In this document: in pieces, positions 40,948 to 48,985 of the stretch
How the letters are laid out: each line of letters opens with the position of its first letter
Position numbering within the stretch: position 1 is the stretch's first letter
DNA from: an uncultured Eubacteriales bacterium
GTDB lineage: Bacteria > Bacillota > Clostridia > Oscillospirales > Oscillospiraceae
NCBI GenBank assembly: GCA_900545515.1
Contig: UQZA01000004.1
Span: 1 to 64,000, forward strand
Direction: 5' to 3'
DNA length: 64,000 nt
Translations under genes and position numbers: made by a program
The notes under the pieces: generated by a model
The model's input: the letters and a program-made list of their open reading frames with translations, nothing else
What the model was told of the DNA's origin: nothing
The model's database searches: none

Positions 40948-42075
40948 TCACCGCTCCTGGCGGCGGGCCAGGAGGTCGTGAAATTCCTGCAGAAACCGGG
41001 AGATGGCTGGCAGGTCGGCGGCGTAGTAGGTGCGGGACTGTTCCTGCTCCTGCTTCAGCAGACCGCACTTGGACAGGGCGGTGAGGCTGCGGGACATGTC
41101 GCCGGTGTTGCACTGGGCCTCCACCGCCAGCTGCTGACAGTAGCCCCGGTCCTGGGCCAGGCGCAGAAGAAGCTCCAGCCGGCTTTTGTTGCCCAGGGTG
41201 CGGAAGGTTGCGGCGATGTGCTCTGTGTCATCGCCAAACATCTGCTGGGAGCAGACGGCTGCGATGGAGCAGCCGAAGACATAGAGGCTGCGGCCCGGGT
41301 GCAGAACAGAGTTCTGGGTTTCGAACTGGAGCTCCGTGCAGGCCATGAGAGAAAAGCAGACCCTGCGGTGAGGGTTGACCGGGGGAGACCGGTAGCCCAT
41401 TTTGGAACCGGCGCAAAAGGACTCCGGGGAGATGGTTTGAAATTGCTCCGCCCAATAGGCCCCCAGGCTCTCCATCAGCCAGGGGCGCTCCGCCAGCTGC
41501 TCCTCCAGACGCCGGGCGTAGGGGGTGATGAGCCCCACCAGCCGGTCCAGATTGCCCGTATAATCCTCATAGAGGTTTAAAACCTCCATGGAAAGGTCCC
41601 CGGGCAGATGCAGACGGTACAGCTGGCGAAAGAAGCTCTCCTGGGCTTCTCCGGCGGGCAGGGGAATGAAGGAAATCCCGCATGTATCGGGGGCCAGCCG
41701 GAAGCCGCGCGCTTGGAGACACCGCCAGTCCTCTTTCAGGGCCTCGGCCTCCTCCTCCAGCTTAGGCGACCGCCACTCGATGAAGGGGTGGGTCAGCACC
41801 CGGGCCAGGTTGGTGAGGTCGCTGGGGCCGCTGAGCTCCCGCTTGGAGAAGAAGTACTGCATGTCCGGATCCTCCCGGTCCACGTCCGCGCAGACTTGCT
41901 CCAGGATCTCCTGCAGGCACTCCAGCCGCCTGCGCCAGGTCTCGTCCAGGCCGCTGCGGTAGAGCCGCAGCAGGGTGTCCCGGATGTCCAGCATGGAAAT
42001 GCGGTTGACATATTTTGTCAGCATGGCAATGGTTTCATAGAGCATGTATGGTTGGGTGTCCAAAATGAGTTCCAT
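40948..42075 (-). CDS. Orphan regulator with C-terminal ArsR-type winged helix, paralogue
   Basis: This 375-residue protein has the same layout as the regulator at 6673: about 290 N-terminal residues without a recognised domain, then a winged helix. FRTLGNKSRLELLLRLAQ opens the DNA-binding domain, QQLAVEAQCNTGDMSRSLTALSKCGLL is the helix-turn-helix, and EQSRTYYAAD is the wing. The two also share an acidic DxDxEDPDMQYFF-like segment near residue 85 (DLDRESPKLRHYF in the other). The ATG at 42075 is chosen because GGGAGG lies 6 nt upstream; the frame extends to 42153 without a site. The targets are unknown; the adjacent giant protease gene is one candidate. Confidence 0.78.
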   Translation of the reverse strand: MELILDTQPYMLYETIAMLTKYVNRISMLDIRDTLLRLYRSGLDETWRRRLECLQEILEQVCADVDREDPDMQYFFSKRELSGPSDLTNLARVLTHPFIEWRSPKLEEEAEALKEDWRCLQARGFRLAPDTCGISFIPLPAGEAQESFFRQLYRLHLPGDLSMEVLNLYEDYTGNLDRLVGLITPYARRLEEQLAERPWLMESLGAYWAEQFQTISPESFCAGSKMGYRSPPVNPHRRVCFSLMACTELQFETQNSVLHPGRSLYVFGCSIAAVCSQQMFGDDTEHIAATFRTLGNKSRLELLLRLAQDRGYCQQLAVEAQCNTGDMSRSLTALSKCGLLKQEQEQSRTYYAADLPAISRFLQEFHDLLARRQER

Positions 42076-42139
42076 GGTTACCTCCCGGCGGGTCAGCCTC
42101 AGGCGTGATACAAATTGTGTCACAGATTGCATTTCCTGC

Positions 42140-42169
42140 ATTATAAGCCTCAAATACCGCCCATGTCAA
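42140..42169 (-). promoter_or_regulatory. Consensus promoter of the second orphan regulator
   Basis: On the minus strand, TTGACA (42169-42164) and TATAAT (42145-42140) are perfect, with an 18-nt spacer. This is the same unusual spacer length as the paralogue promoter at 6618. Confidence 0.8.
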
Positions 42170-42268
42170 GTGGTGTTGCGGAAGGGCAAGAGCCGGCAGG
42201 GCCGGAGAAAACCGGTGGGGGCCTCTGGAATTTGTTCACAATTTCTTCTGTCTTTTTCCCGTGCCCTA

Positions 42269-42277
42269 TGGTATAAT
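42269..42277 (+). promoter_or_regulatory. Extended -10 promoter of secA
   Basis: TGG precedes a perfect TATAAT (42272-42277). The -35 region at the right distance (TGTCTT) is weak, as expected for an extended -10 promoter. The leader is about 110 nt. Confidence 0.6.
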
Positions 42278-42394
42278 ACAATTTGAATTTTGAATTGGCA
42301 TCTTAGCCCAGGGGGCGGAGATGGGAGAAAAGACATTCATGGGCCGGAAGGCGGCATGTGGAAATTTGTTTTCGTAGGAAAGGGCAAAACGACC

Positions 42395-45148
42395 ATGGGA
42401 ATCATGAGTAAAATTTTTGGAACCCGCTCTCAGCGGGAGGTGAAGCGGCTGCAGCCGCTGGTTGGGCAGATTGAGGCGCTGGGGCCTGCCTGCCAAAAGC
42501 TGTCCGATGGGGACCTGGCGGCGAAAACCAAGGAGTTCCAGCAGCGGTATCAGAACGGAGAGACCTTGGATGCCCTCCTGCCGGAGGCCTTTGCAGTCTG
42601 CCGGGAGGCGGCGGACCGGGTTTTGGGCATGCGACCCTACCCGGTGCAGCTGATCGGCGGCATCGTGCTCCATCAGGGCCGGATTGCAGAAATGAAAACC
42701 GGCGAGGGCAAGACCCTGGTGGCCATTCTGCCCGCTTACCTGAACGCCCTGGCGGGGAAGGGCGTCCACATCGTCACCGTGAACGAATACCTGGCCAAGC
42801 GCGACTCGGAGTGGATGGGCAAGGTCTACCGGTTCCTGGGCCTCACCGTGGGCCTGGTCATCCCCGGTATGACCTCCCCGGAGCGGAAGAAGGCCTACGC
42901 CGCTGACATCACCTACTGCACCAACAATGAGCTGGGCTTTGACTACCTCCGGGACAATATGGCCATTTACAAAGAGGAGCTGGTCCAGCGCGGCCACAGC
43001 TTTGCCATTGTGGACGAGGTGGACTCCATCCTCATCGATGAGGCCCGGACCCCCCTCATCATTTCCGGCAAGGGGGAGGCCTCTACCAAGCTCTATGAAA
43101 TGGCGGATTTCTTCGTCTCCGGCCTGCGGAAGCTGGTCTTTGCCAAGACCGACGAGAAGGAGGCCCAGGACGATTACGACTGCGATTACATCGTGGACGA
43201 GAAGAACCGCTCCGTGTCCCTCACCGCCTCTGGCATTGCCAAGGCGGAGCAGTTCTTCGGCGTGGAAAATCTGGCGGACCCGGACAACACCACCCTGAAC
43301 CACCACATCAACCAGGCCATGAAGGCTCGGGGCCTCATGAAGAAGGACATTGACTATGTGGTGAAGGATGGCCAGATCATCATTGTGGATGAATTCACCG
43401 GCCGCCTGATGTATGGCCGCCGGTACAACGAGGGCCTGCATCAGGCCATTGAGGCCAAGGAAGGGGTCACCGTTGCCAACGAGTCCAAGACCCTGGCCAC
43501 CATCACCTTCCAGAATTTCTTCCGCCTGTATGACAAGCTCTCCGGCATGACCGGCACGGCCCTCACCGAGGAGGAGGAATTCTCCGCCATTTACAAGCTG
43601 GACGTGGTGGAAATCCCCACCAACCGCCCGGTGATTCGGGTGGACCACTCCGATGTGGTGTACAAAAACGAGGCGGGGAAGCTCCGGGCCATTGTCCGTC
43701 AGGTCCAGGAGTGCCACGCCAAGGGGCAGCCGGTGCTGGTGGGTACCATTTCCATTGAGAAAAGCGAACTGGTTTCCCGGATGCTGAAGCGGGAAAACGT
43801 GCCCCACACGGTGCTGAACGCCAAGTACCATGAGAAGGAGGCCCAGATTGTGGCCCAGGCCGGTAAGCTGGGGGCCGTGACCATCGCCACCAACATGGCC
43901 GGACGTGGTACGGACATTATGCTGGGCGGCAACGCGGAATACCTGGCCCTCCATGATTTGCGGAAGCAGGATGTGCCGGAGGAGCTGCTGGCCGAGGCCA
44001 ATTCCTACGCCGAGACGGACAATCCCGAGATTCTGGACGTCCGCCGCCGGTATGAGGAGCTGCTGGCCAGCTATAAGAAGGAAATTTCCGTGGAGGCGGA
44101 CCAGGTCCGGGCAGCCGGGGGCCTGTTCATCATCGGCACCGAGCGCCACGAGTCCCGGCGAATTGACAACCAGCTCCGCGGCCGTTCCGGACGGCAGGGA
44201 GACCCTGGCGAGAGCCGGTTCTACCTGAGCCTGGAGGACGATGTGATGCGTCTGTTCGGCTCCGAGCGAATCATGGGCATGATGGAGACTCTGGGCATCG
44301 ATGAGGACACCCCCATTGACCAGAAGATCCTCTCCAACGCCGTGGAGTCTGCCCAGCGGAACGTAGAGGGCCGGAACTTCCGGGCCAGAAAGAACGTTCT
44401 GGAATATGACGACGTGATGAACACCCAGCGTGAGGTGATCTATGCCCAGCGGCGGAAGGTGCTGGACGGGGAGAACCTGCGGGACAATGTGCTGTCCATG
44501 CTCCGCCAGGTGGTGGAGGGCCAGGTGACCACGGAAATGGCCGAAACCGGGGGCCTCCATACCCCAGAGCAGATGACGGCCCTGCTGACCCACTTCGAAA
44601 ACATCTATTTCCCCAAGGGCGCCTGCCAGGGTGAGGACTGGACCAAGCTGTCCCGGGAGGACCTGACCGACCGGCTGTACCAGCTGGCCCTGGACACCTA
44701 CACCAAGAAGGAGCAATTCTACGGCGAGCCCATGATGCGGGAGCTGGAGCGGGTGGTGATGCTCCGGGTGGTGGATGAGTACTGGATGGACCAGATTGAC
44801 GCCATGGACGACCTGAAGCAGGGCATTACCCTCCGGGCCTATGCCCAGGAGGACCCGGTGGTGGCCTATAAGCGGGAAGGCTATGAGATGTTTGAGGCCA
44901 TGATCCAGGCCATTCGGGAGGAGACGGTGCGCCGGATTTTCCTGGCCCGGATTCAGACCAACGAGGAGCTGAAGCGGGAGAAGGTGGCCAAGGAGGCCGC
45001 TGCAGTCAGCGCCAGCGACAAGACCGTGAAGCAGCAGCCGGTGCGTAAGGCCAAAAAGGTAGGCCCCAACGACCCCTGCCCCTGCGGCAGTGGCAAAAAG
45101 TACAAAAAATGCTGCCGGGACAAGGACATTGCTGAGGGACGGGCATAA
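42395..45148 (+). CDS. secA: Preprotein translocase ATPase SecA
   Basis: This 917-residue motor pushes secretory proteins through SecYEG. Landmarks are the Q-motif region RPYPVQLIGG, Walker A EMKTGEGKT, Walker B with IVDEVDSILIDEARTPLIISG, TNMAGRGTDIMLGGN, GTERHESRRIDNQLRGRSGRQGDPG in the second nucleotide-binding fold, the helical scaffold and wing, and a C-terminal zinc site CPCGSGKKYKKCC. The length is slightly above the typical 840 of Bacillus because of longer insertions. The ATG at 42395 (MGIMSKIF) follows GGAAAGGG. The frame opens 105 nt earlier, but that part has no family match. It exports, among others, the giant surface proteases of this window. Confidence 0.97.
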   Translation: MGIMSKIFGTRSQREVKRLQPLVGQIEALGPACQKLSDGDLAAKTKEFQQRYQNGETLDALLPEAFAVCREAADRVLGMRPYPVQLIGGIVLHQGRIAEMKTGEGKTLVAILPAYLNALAGKGVHIVTVNEYLAKRDSEWMGKVYRFLGLTVGLVIPGMTSPERKKAYAADITYCTNNELGFDYLRDNMAIYKEELVQRGHSFAIVDEVDSILIDEARTPLIISGKGEASTKLYEMADFFVSGLRKLVFAKTDEKEAQDDYDCDYIVDEKNRSVSLTASGIAKAEQFFGVENLADPDNTTLNHHINQAMKARGLMKKDIDYVVKDGQIIIVDEFTGRLMYGRRYNEGLHQAIEAKEGVTVANESKTLATITFQNFFRLYDKLSGMTGTALTEEEEFSAIYKLDVVEIPTNRPVIRVDHSDVVYKNEAGKLRAIVRQVQECHAKGQPVLVGTISIEKSELVSRMLKRENVPHTVLNAKYHEKEAQIVAQAGKLGAVTIATNMAGRGTDIMLGGNAEYLALHDLRKQDVPEELLAEANSYAETDNPEILDVRRRYEELLASYKKEISVEADQVRAAGGLFIIGTERHESRRIDNQLRGRSGRQGDPGESRFYLSLEDDVMRLFGSERIMGMMETLGIDEDTPIDQKILSNAVESAQRNVEGRNFRARKNVLEYDDVMNTQREVIYAQRRKVLDGENLRDNVLSMLRQVVEGQVTTEMAETGGLHTPEQMTALLTHFENIYFPKGACQGEDWTKLSREDLTDRLYQLALDTYTKKEQFYGEPMMRELERVVMLRVVDEYWMDQIDAMDDLKQGITLRAYAQEDPVVAYKREGYEMFEAMIQAIREETVRRIFLARIQTNEELKREKVAKEAAAVSASDKTVKQQPVRKAKKVGPNDPCPCGSGKKYKKCCRDKDIAEGRA

Positions 45149-45170
45149 CCGCCCCTCCTCTGGCGCCCCT

Positions 45171-45193
45171 GGGTCCGGGAGGCTGCACCCTAC
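45171..45193 (-). repeat. GC-rich dispersed intergenic element
   Basis: On the minus strand it reads GTAGGGTGCAGCCTCCCGG plus ACCC, the same family as at 9457. It lies in the 157-nt spacer between secA and pgeF. Confidence 0.58.
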
Positions 45194-45305
45194 CCGGGCT
45201 CCGTGTAATCAGAACCTGGAAGGCCGGACGCCATGCGCCTATGCCCTCCGGGGAAAGACACGGCGCTTCAGCGGGTGACCTTGCCCTTTTTGGAAAGGAG
45301 TCGCT

Positions 45306-46112
45306 TTGGAATTTGAAATTGTAACACGGGGCGCTCTGGAGTATGTCCGGAGCCGGCTTCTCCAGGATGCGCCTCATTGCTTCTCCACCCGGTTGGGGGG
45401 CGTGAGCGCCGGGAGCTTGGCCAGCTTGAATCTGGGCATTCACCGGGGCGACCAGCCGGAGCGGGTGCTGAGAAACTACGAGATCCTGGGGCAGGCCGTG
45501 GGCTTTGCCCCCGAGCAGACGGTGTTTACCCGGCAGACCCATACGGATATTGTGGCCCGGGTGGGCCGGGAAAACCGGGGGGAGGGTCTGTTCCGCCCGG
45601 TGGAGCCGGAACGGGACGGCCTTGTGACGGATGAGCCGGGGGTGACCCTGACGATTTTTACCGCCGATTGCACCCCCATTTTGTTTTATGACCCGGTCCG
45701 CCAGGCGGTGGGAGCGGCTCACGCCGGGTGGCGGGGGACGGCGGCCGGGATTGCCGCCCGGACGGTGGAGGCCATGACCCGGGAGTTCGGCAGCGACCCG
45801 GCGGATATCCGGGCGGCCATTGGCCCCTGCATCAGCCGGTGCTGCTTTGAGACGGAGGCCGATGTGCCCACCGCCATGAAGGAGGCTCTGGGAGCCGAGG
45901 CAGAGACGGCCATTTCCGGCAGCGGCCCCAAATACCATGTGGACCTGAAGGCCCTGAACCGGATTTGGCTCCGGCGTGCGGGAGTCCGGCAGATTGCCAT
46001 ATGCCCGGACTGCACCGCTTGCCTGCCCCACCGGTACTGGTCCCACCGGGTGACCCGGGGGGATCGGGGCTCTATGGCCAGCTTCATTCAACTGCCGCAG
46101 GAGGGATTGTGA
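45306..46112 (+). CDS. pgeF: Multicopper-like (YfiH/PgeF) purine nucleoside phosphorylase
   Basis: This 268-residue protein belongs to the YfiH/laccase-domain family, in which members act as zinc-dependent purine nucleoside phosphorylases or adenosine deaminases, or edit peptidoglycan precursors. The metal and active-site residues are in FTRQTHTDIVA, FTADCTPILFYDP and GAAHAGWRGT, with GPCISRCCFE downstream. It starts with TTG at 45306, 6 nt after AAAGGAG; no better codon is in frame. The stop overlaps the lipoprotein start by one base, so the two form an operon. Confidence 0.92.
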   Translation: MEFEIVTRGALEYVRSRLLQDAPHCFSTRLGGVSAGSLASLNLGIHRGDQPERVLRNYEILGQAVGFAPEQTVFTRQTHTDIVARVGRENRGEGLFRPVEPERDGLVTDEPGVTLTIFTADCTPILFYDPVRQAVGAAHAGWRGTAAGIAARTVEAMTREFGSDPADIRAAIGPCISRCCFETEADVPTAMKEALGAEAETAISGSGPKYHVDLKALNRIWLRRAGVRQIAICPDCTACLPHRYWSHRVTRGDRGSMASFIQLPQEGL

Positions 46113-47845
46113 TGCCAAGGTCCATTCGATTCCTCGCCATTGCCCTGTGCCTGTGCCTCCTGGCGGGCTGCACCCCAGGGCCGGAGACGCCGGAGACGGC
46201 TCCCACCGGGCAGGGGGAGACGGCCACGGAGCCCCCCGGGGAGGACCGGGCCAAGAGCTTCGGCCTGACCTATCAGCCGGAGGCCGGCTGCAACCCCTAC
46301 ACCTGCACCCGGCTGGCCAACCGGCCTCTCATCTCCTTGATGTACCAGGGCCTGTTTTCTGTGACCTCCCAGTACCGGGCGGAGCCGGTGCTGTGCGAGC
46401 GCTACAGCTGCACCTCCGACCGAAAGACCTACCGCTTCCAGCTGGCGGAGGCCACCTTTTCCGACGGCTCGCCTCTGACGGCCCAGGATGTGGCGGCCAG
46501 TCTGGAGGCGGCAAAGGGCAGCCCGGTGTACGGCGACCGCCTGCGCCATGTGACGAAAATCACCCCGGAGGGGGACCAGGTGACCCTGACTCTGGATACG
46601 CCCTATGACAATTTGCCCGTCCTTCTGGACATTCCCATTGTGCGGTCCGGCGATGTGGAGGCGAAGGAACCCCTGGGCACCGGCCCCTACGCCATGGACG
46701 CCGGGGGAACGGCCCTGAACCGCCGCCGGGACTGGTGGAGCGAGTATCCCCCGGCGGTGGAGTTTGACACCATCGCCCTGTCCCAGACCTCCACGCCCTC
46801 GGAGATTCGGGACCAATTTGAATTTGGCCAGACGGACCTGGTTTGCGGGGACCCGGGCTCTGCCGCCTACGTGGAGTACCGCTGCGACTATGAGCTGTGG
46901 GACTGCGCCACGGGGATTCTCCTGTACCTGGGCTGCAACCGGGGCGGCAGCAGCCCCTTTGCCAACGGGACGGTGCGGGCGGCCCTCACCCACGGGGTGG
47001 ACCGGGCAGCCCTGATGGAGGTGTACCGGGGCTTTGCACAGGAGGCCTATCTTCCGGCCTCTCCAGAGGCGGACTGCTATGACAGCGCCTTGGCGGCCTC
47101 CTATGGCTATGATCCCGCCGCCTTTTCCGGCGCCCTGGGAGAGGCGGGGCTGCAGAACACCAGGGCCACCCTCCTGGTGTGCAGCGATCAGCCTGTGCGG
47201 GTGACGGCTGCCCAGACTGTGGCGGACGGTCTCACCGCCTGCGGCCTGGAGGTGACGGTGAACGCCCTGGAGGGAGAGAAATATCAGGAGGCGCTCCAGG
47301 CTGGAAATTTCGATTTTTATTTGGGAGAGGTGCGCCTGTCTCCCAATTTCGACCTCTCGCCCTTCTTCCAGGAGAATGGAACCCTGCCCTATGGCGGGAT
47401 GAGTGACCCGGAGCTTTACGCCCTGTGCCTGAAGGCCTTGGAAAGCAGCGGCAACTATCCCGCGCTCCATGAGGCGGTGATGGAAAGTGGGCAGCTGTGC
47501 CCCCTCCTCTTCCGGACCTATGCGGTTTTTGCCACCAGAGGGACGGTTTCGGGGCTGCTGCCGGGATTGGACAGCGTCTTCCACACCTCCAACAGCCGCC
47601 AGCTGGCCGATGCCCGCTCCGAATGGGAGGGACCGGACCTGACTACGCCCCCGGAGGAGACGGAAGCGCCAACGGAAGAAGGCCAGCCGGAGGAACGGGA
47701 AACGCCAACGGAGGAAGAATGGCCGGAGGAACCACCTGAGGAAACGCCGACGGAGGAAGAGCTGCCGGAGGAACCACCCGGGGAAACGCCGGCGGAGGAA
47801 GATTTGCCGGAAGAGCCAACGGAGGAAGACACACCGGAAGAGTAG
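46112..47845 (+). CDS. Family 5 solute-binding lipoprotein with acidic repeat tail
   Basis: This 577-residue lipoprotein has a signal peptide and the lipobox LLAGC (acylated Cys near residue 21). The body (about 50-510) is an extracellular family 5 solute-binding protein of the oligopeptide/nickel type: LISLMYQGLFSV, YRFQLAEATFSDGSPLTAQDVAASLE, LGTGPYAM, RAALTHGVDRAALM and NFDFYLGEV are the usual landmarks. The last 70 residues are an acidic Pro/Thr/Glu tail made of 14-residue repeats, such as ETPTEEEWPEEPPE. No permease or ATPase genes follow, so it may have a sensory or chaperone role or use a distant transporter. AGGAGG lies 9 nt before the ATG. Confidence 0.88.
   Translation: MPRSIRFLAIALCLCLLAGCTPGPETPETAPTGQGETATEPPGEDRAKSFGLTYQPEAGCNPYTCTRLANRPLISLMYQGLFSVTSQYRAEPVLCERYSCTSDRKTYRFQLAEATFSDGSPLTAQDVAASLEAAKGSPVYGDRLRHVTKITPEGDQVTLTLDTPYDNLPVLLDIPIVRSGDVEAKEPLGTGPYAMDAGGTALNRRRDWWSEYPPAVEFDTIALSQTSTPSEIRDQFEFGQTDLVCGDPGSAAYVEYRCDYELWDCATGILLYLGCNRGGSSPFANGTVRAALTHGVDRAALMEVYRGFAQEAYLPASPEADCYDSALAASYGYDPAAFSGALGEAGLQNTRATLLVCSDQPVRVTAAQTVADGLTACGLEVTVNALEGEKYQEALQAGNFDFYLGEVRLSPNFDLSPFFQENGTLPYGGMSDPELYALCLKALESSGNYPALHEAVMESGQLCPLLFRTYAVFATRGTVSGLLPGLDSVFHTSNSRQLADARSEWEGPDLTTPPEETEAPTEEGQPEERETPTEEEWPEEPPEETPTEEELPEEPPGETPAEEDLPEEPTEEDTPEE
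47700..47830 (+). repeat. 42-nt tandem repeats in the lipoprotein C-terminus
   Basis: Three successive units encode ETPTEEEWPEEPPE, ETPTEEELPEEPPG and ETPAEEDLPEEPTE. They are imperfect at the DNA level. They form a flexible acidic tail that might reach through the wall. Confidence 0.75.
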
Positions 47846-47901
47846 GGCCATCCCTTTGTATGGGCGCCATCCGGCGCAATGGACAAAAGATGGGGATGTC
47901 A

Positions 47902-48004
47902 TTTTGGCAACAGCCCCCTTCAAAAGTGAAAGACAGCGGGAGAAGACACGGAAATTTGTGTCTTCTCCCGCTCACATATGAGGGAAGCTATTTTGCAACA
48001 GACC
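47902..48004. mobile_element. MITE-like hairpin element, copy B
   Basis: This 103-nt unit starts TTTTGGCAACAGCCC and ends TTTTGCAACAGACC. The central stem pairs 47936-47950 (GCGGGAGAAGACACG) with 47957-47971. The central 60 nt match copy A at most positions, including ACACGGAAATT, GTGTCTTCTCCC and ATATGAGG. It occupies the spacer between two convergent genes. Confidence 0.68.
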
Positions 48005-48021
48005 AAAAGGAGATGGACAGC

Positions 48022-48795
48022 CTACAGAAGGAAATAGCCAATGAGGCCGATGACCAGGAGCTGGATGGGGTAGGCGGCGTAATAGATCCACTTGGGGAAC
48101 ATGCTGGGTCCCGGGCGGTGGAAGTGGATCAGCAGGACGCTGAGGGAGGCGGGGATGGTGGCAAGGCCCAGGACGGCCACCAGAATGTCCCGCCACAGGG
48201 GGCGCTCCCGAAGGAAGTACATGGCGGTCATAGCCAGTACCACCAGGATGCCCAGCTGGGTCTGGAACAGGAAGGTCCAAAGCACCGCCCCCACGGGGAA
48301 CAGCACCTGGAGGGCCCGGCCGTTTTCCCGGGCTTCGGCCACCTCCTGGACCATGTACAGGGCCACCAGGCCGATGAGCAGGGAGAACAGAAAGTTCTGA
48401 CTGGACCAGTCCACCCACTTGCCGGACATGGCCAGGTCATAGGGGACCTCGCTGACCAGGGCTGTGATGAGGAGCCTCAGGGCGTACCGGGGGAAGCTGG
48501 AGGTGTTTTGCAGCCCCTCCACTGCCAGGTAGGCAAAAATGGGCCAGGCCAGGGAGACCATGCCCTTGCTGAGCACGGACCAGGCCAGCACCTGGGCGGC
48601 GTTCTGATCCGTCTGGATCAGGTCCCACAGCTCCAGCCGGGTCTGGCCTCCCATGTTCAGCAGGCCATTTTGCAGCAGCGCAACGCCCACGGTGCCCTGC
48701 ACCGTGAGCAAAAGGCCGATGATTTTCAGCATATCGGTGCCGATATACCGCCTGGGTTCCCGGCGGCGAAGCCGGGGTGCGTTTCCTTGTGCCAT
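48022..48795 (-). CDS. TraX-like membrane protein
   Basis: This 257-residue protein has eight or nine predicted membrane helices. The motifs WPIFAYLAVEGLQNTSSFPRY, EVPYDLAMSGKWVDWSSQN and YAAYPIQLLVIGLIGYFLL at the end match the TraX family, named after the F-pilin acetylase of conjugative plasmids. Chromosomal copies in Clostridia are common and probably acetylate other surface molecules. AAAGGAGG lies before the ATG. It converges on the solute-binding lipoprotein across the MITE-like element. The substrate is unknown. Confidence 0.85.
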   Translation of the reverse strand: MAQGNAPRLRRREPRRYIGTDMLKIIGLLLTVQGTVGVALLQNGLLNMGGQTRLELWDLIQTDQNAAQVLAWSVLSKGMVSLAWPIFAYLAVEGLQNTSSFPRYALRLLITALVSEVPYDLAMSGKWVDWSSQNFLFSLLIGLVALYMVQEVAEARENGRALQVLFPVGAVLWTFLFQTQLGILVVLAMTAMYFLRERPLWRDILVAVLGLATIPASLSVLLIHFHRPGPSMFPKWIYYAAYPIQLLVIGLIGYFLL

Positions 48796-48837
48796 AAGGC
48801 GCCTCCTTTGTGGATGTTTAGATTTCGGTGAAAAGCC

Positions 48838-48970
48838 GTAGGGTGCGGCGGCAGATACGGATCGGGCAGGCGTGCACGTCCCTTCAGCGGGTGTGTCCAG
48901 AAGGCTGCGCCCACCGTGGGCCCTGGGGAACCAACCTGTATGGGCCGGAAGGGTGCACCTACCCCCGGGG
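48838..48970. repeat. Degenerate GC-rich intergenic elements
   Basis: GTAGGGTGCGGC at 48838, GTCCAGAAGGCTGCGCCC at about 48895 and GAAGGGTGCACC at about 48945 are decayed relatives of the dispersed element. No gene is supported in 48796-48985. Confidence 0.45.
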
Positions 48971-48985
48971 ATTTTTACACCGGGG

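Noticed and set aside
42290..42394. N-terminal extension of SecA
   Set aside because: The 35 extra residues do not resemble SecA, and a good ribosome binding site precedes the ATG at 42395.
46112..47845. Complete peptide ABC importer
   Set aside because: Only the binding lipoprotein is present. The next genes are a TraX-like and a DUF2207-like protein on the other strand.
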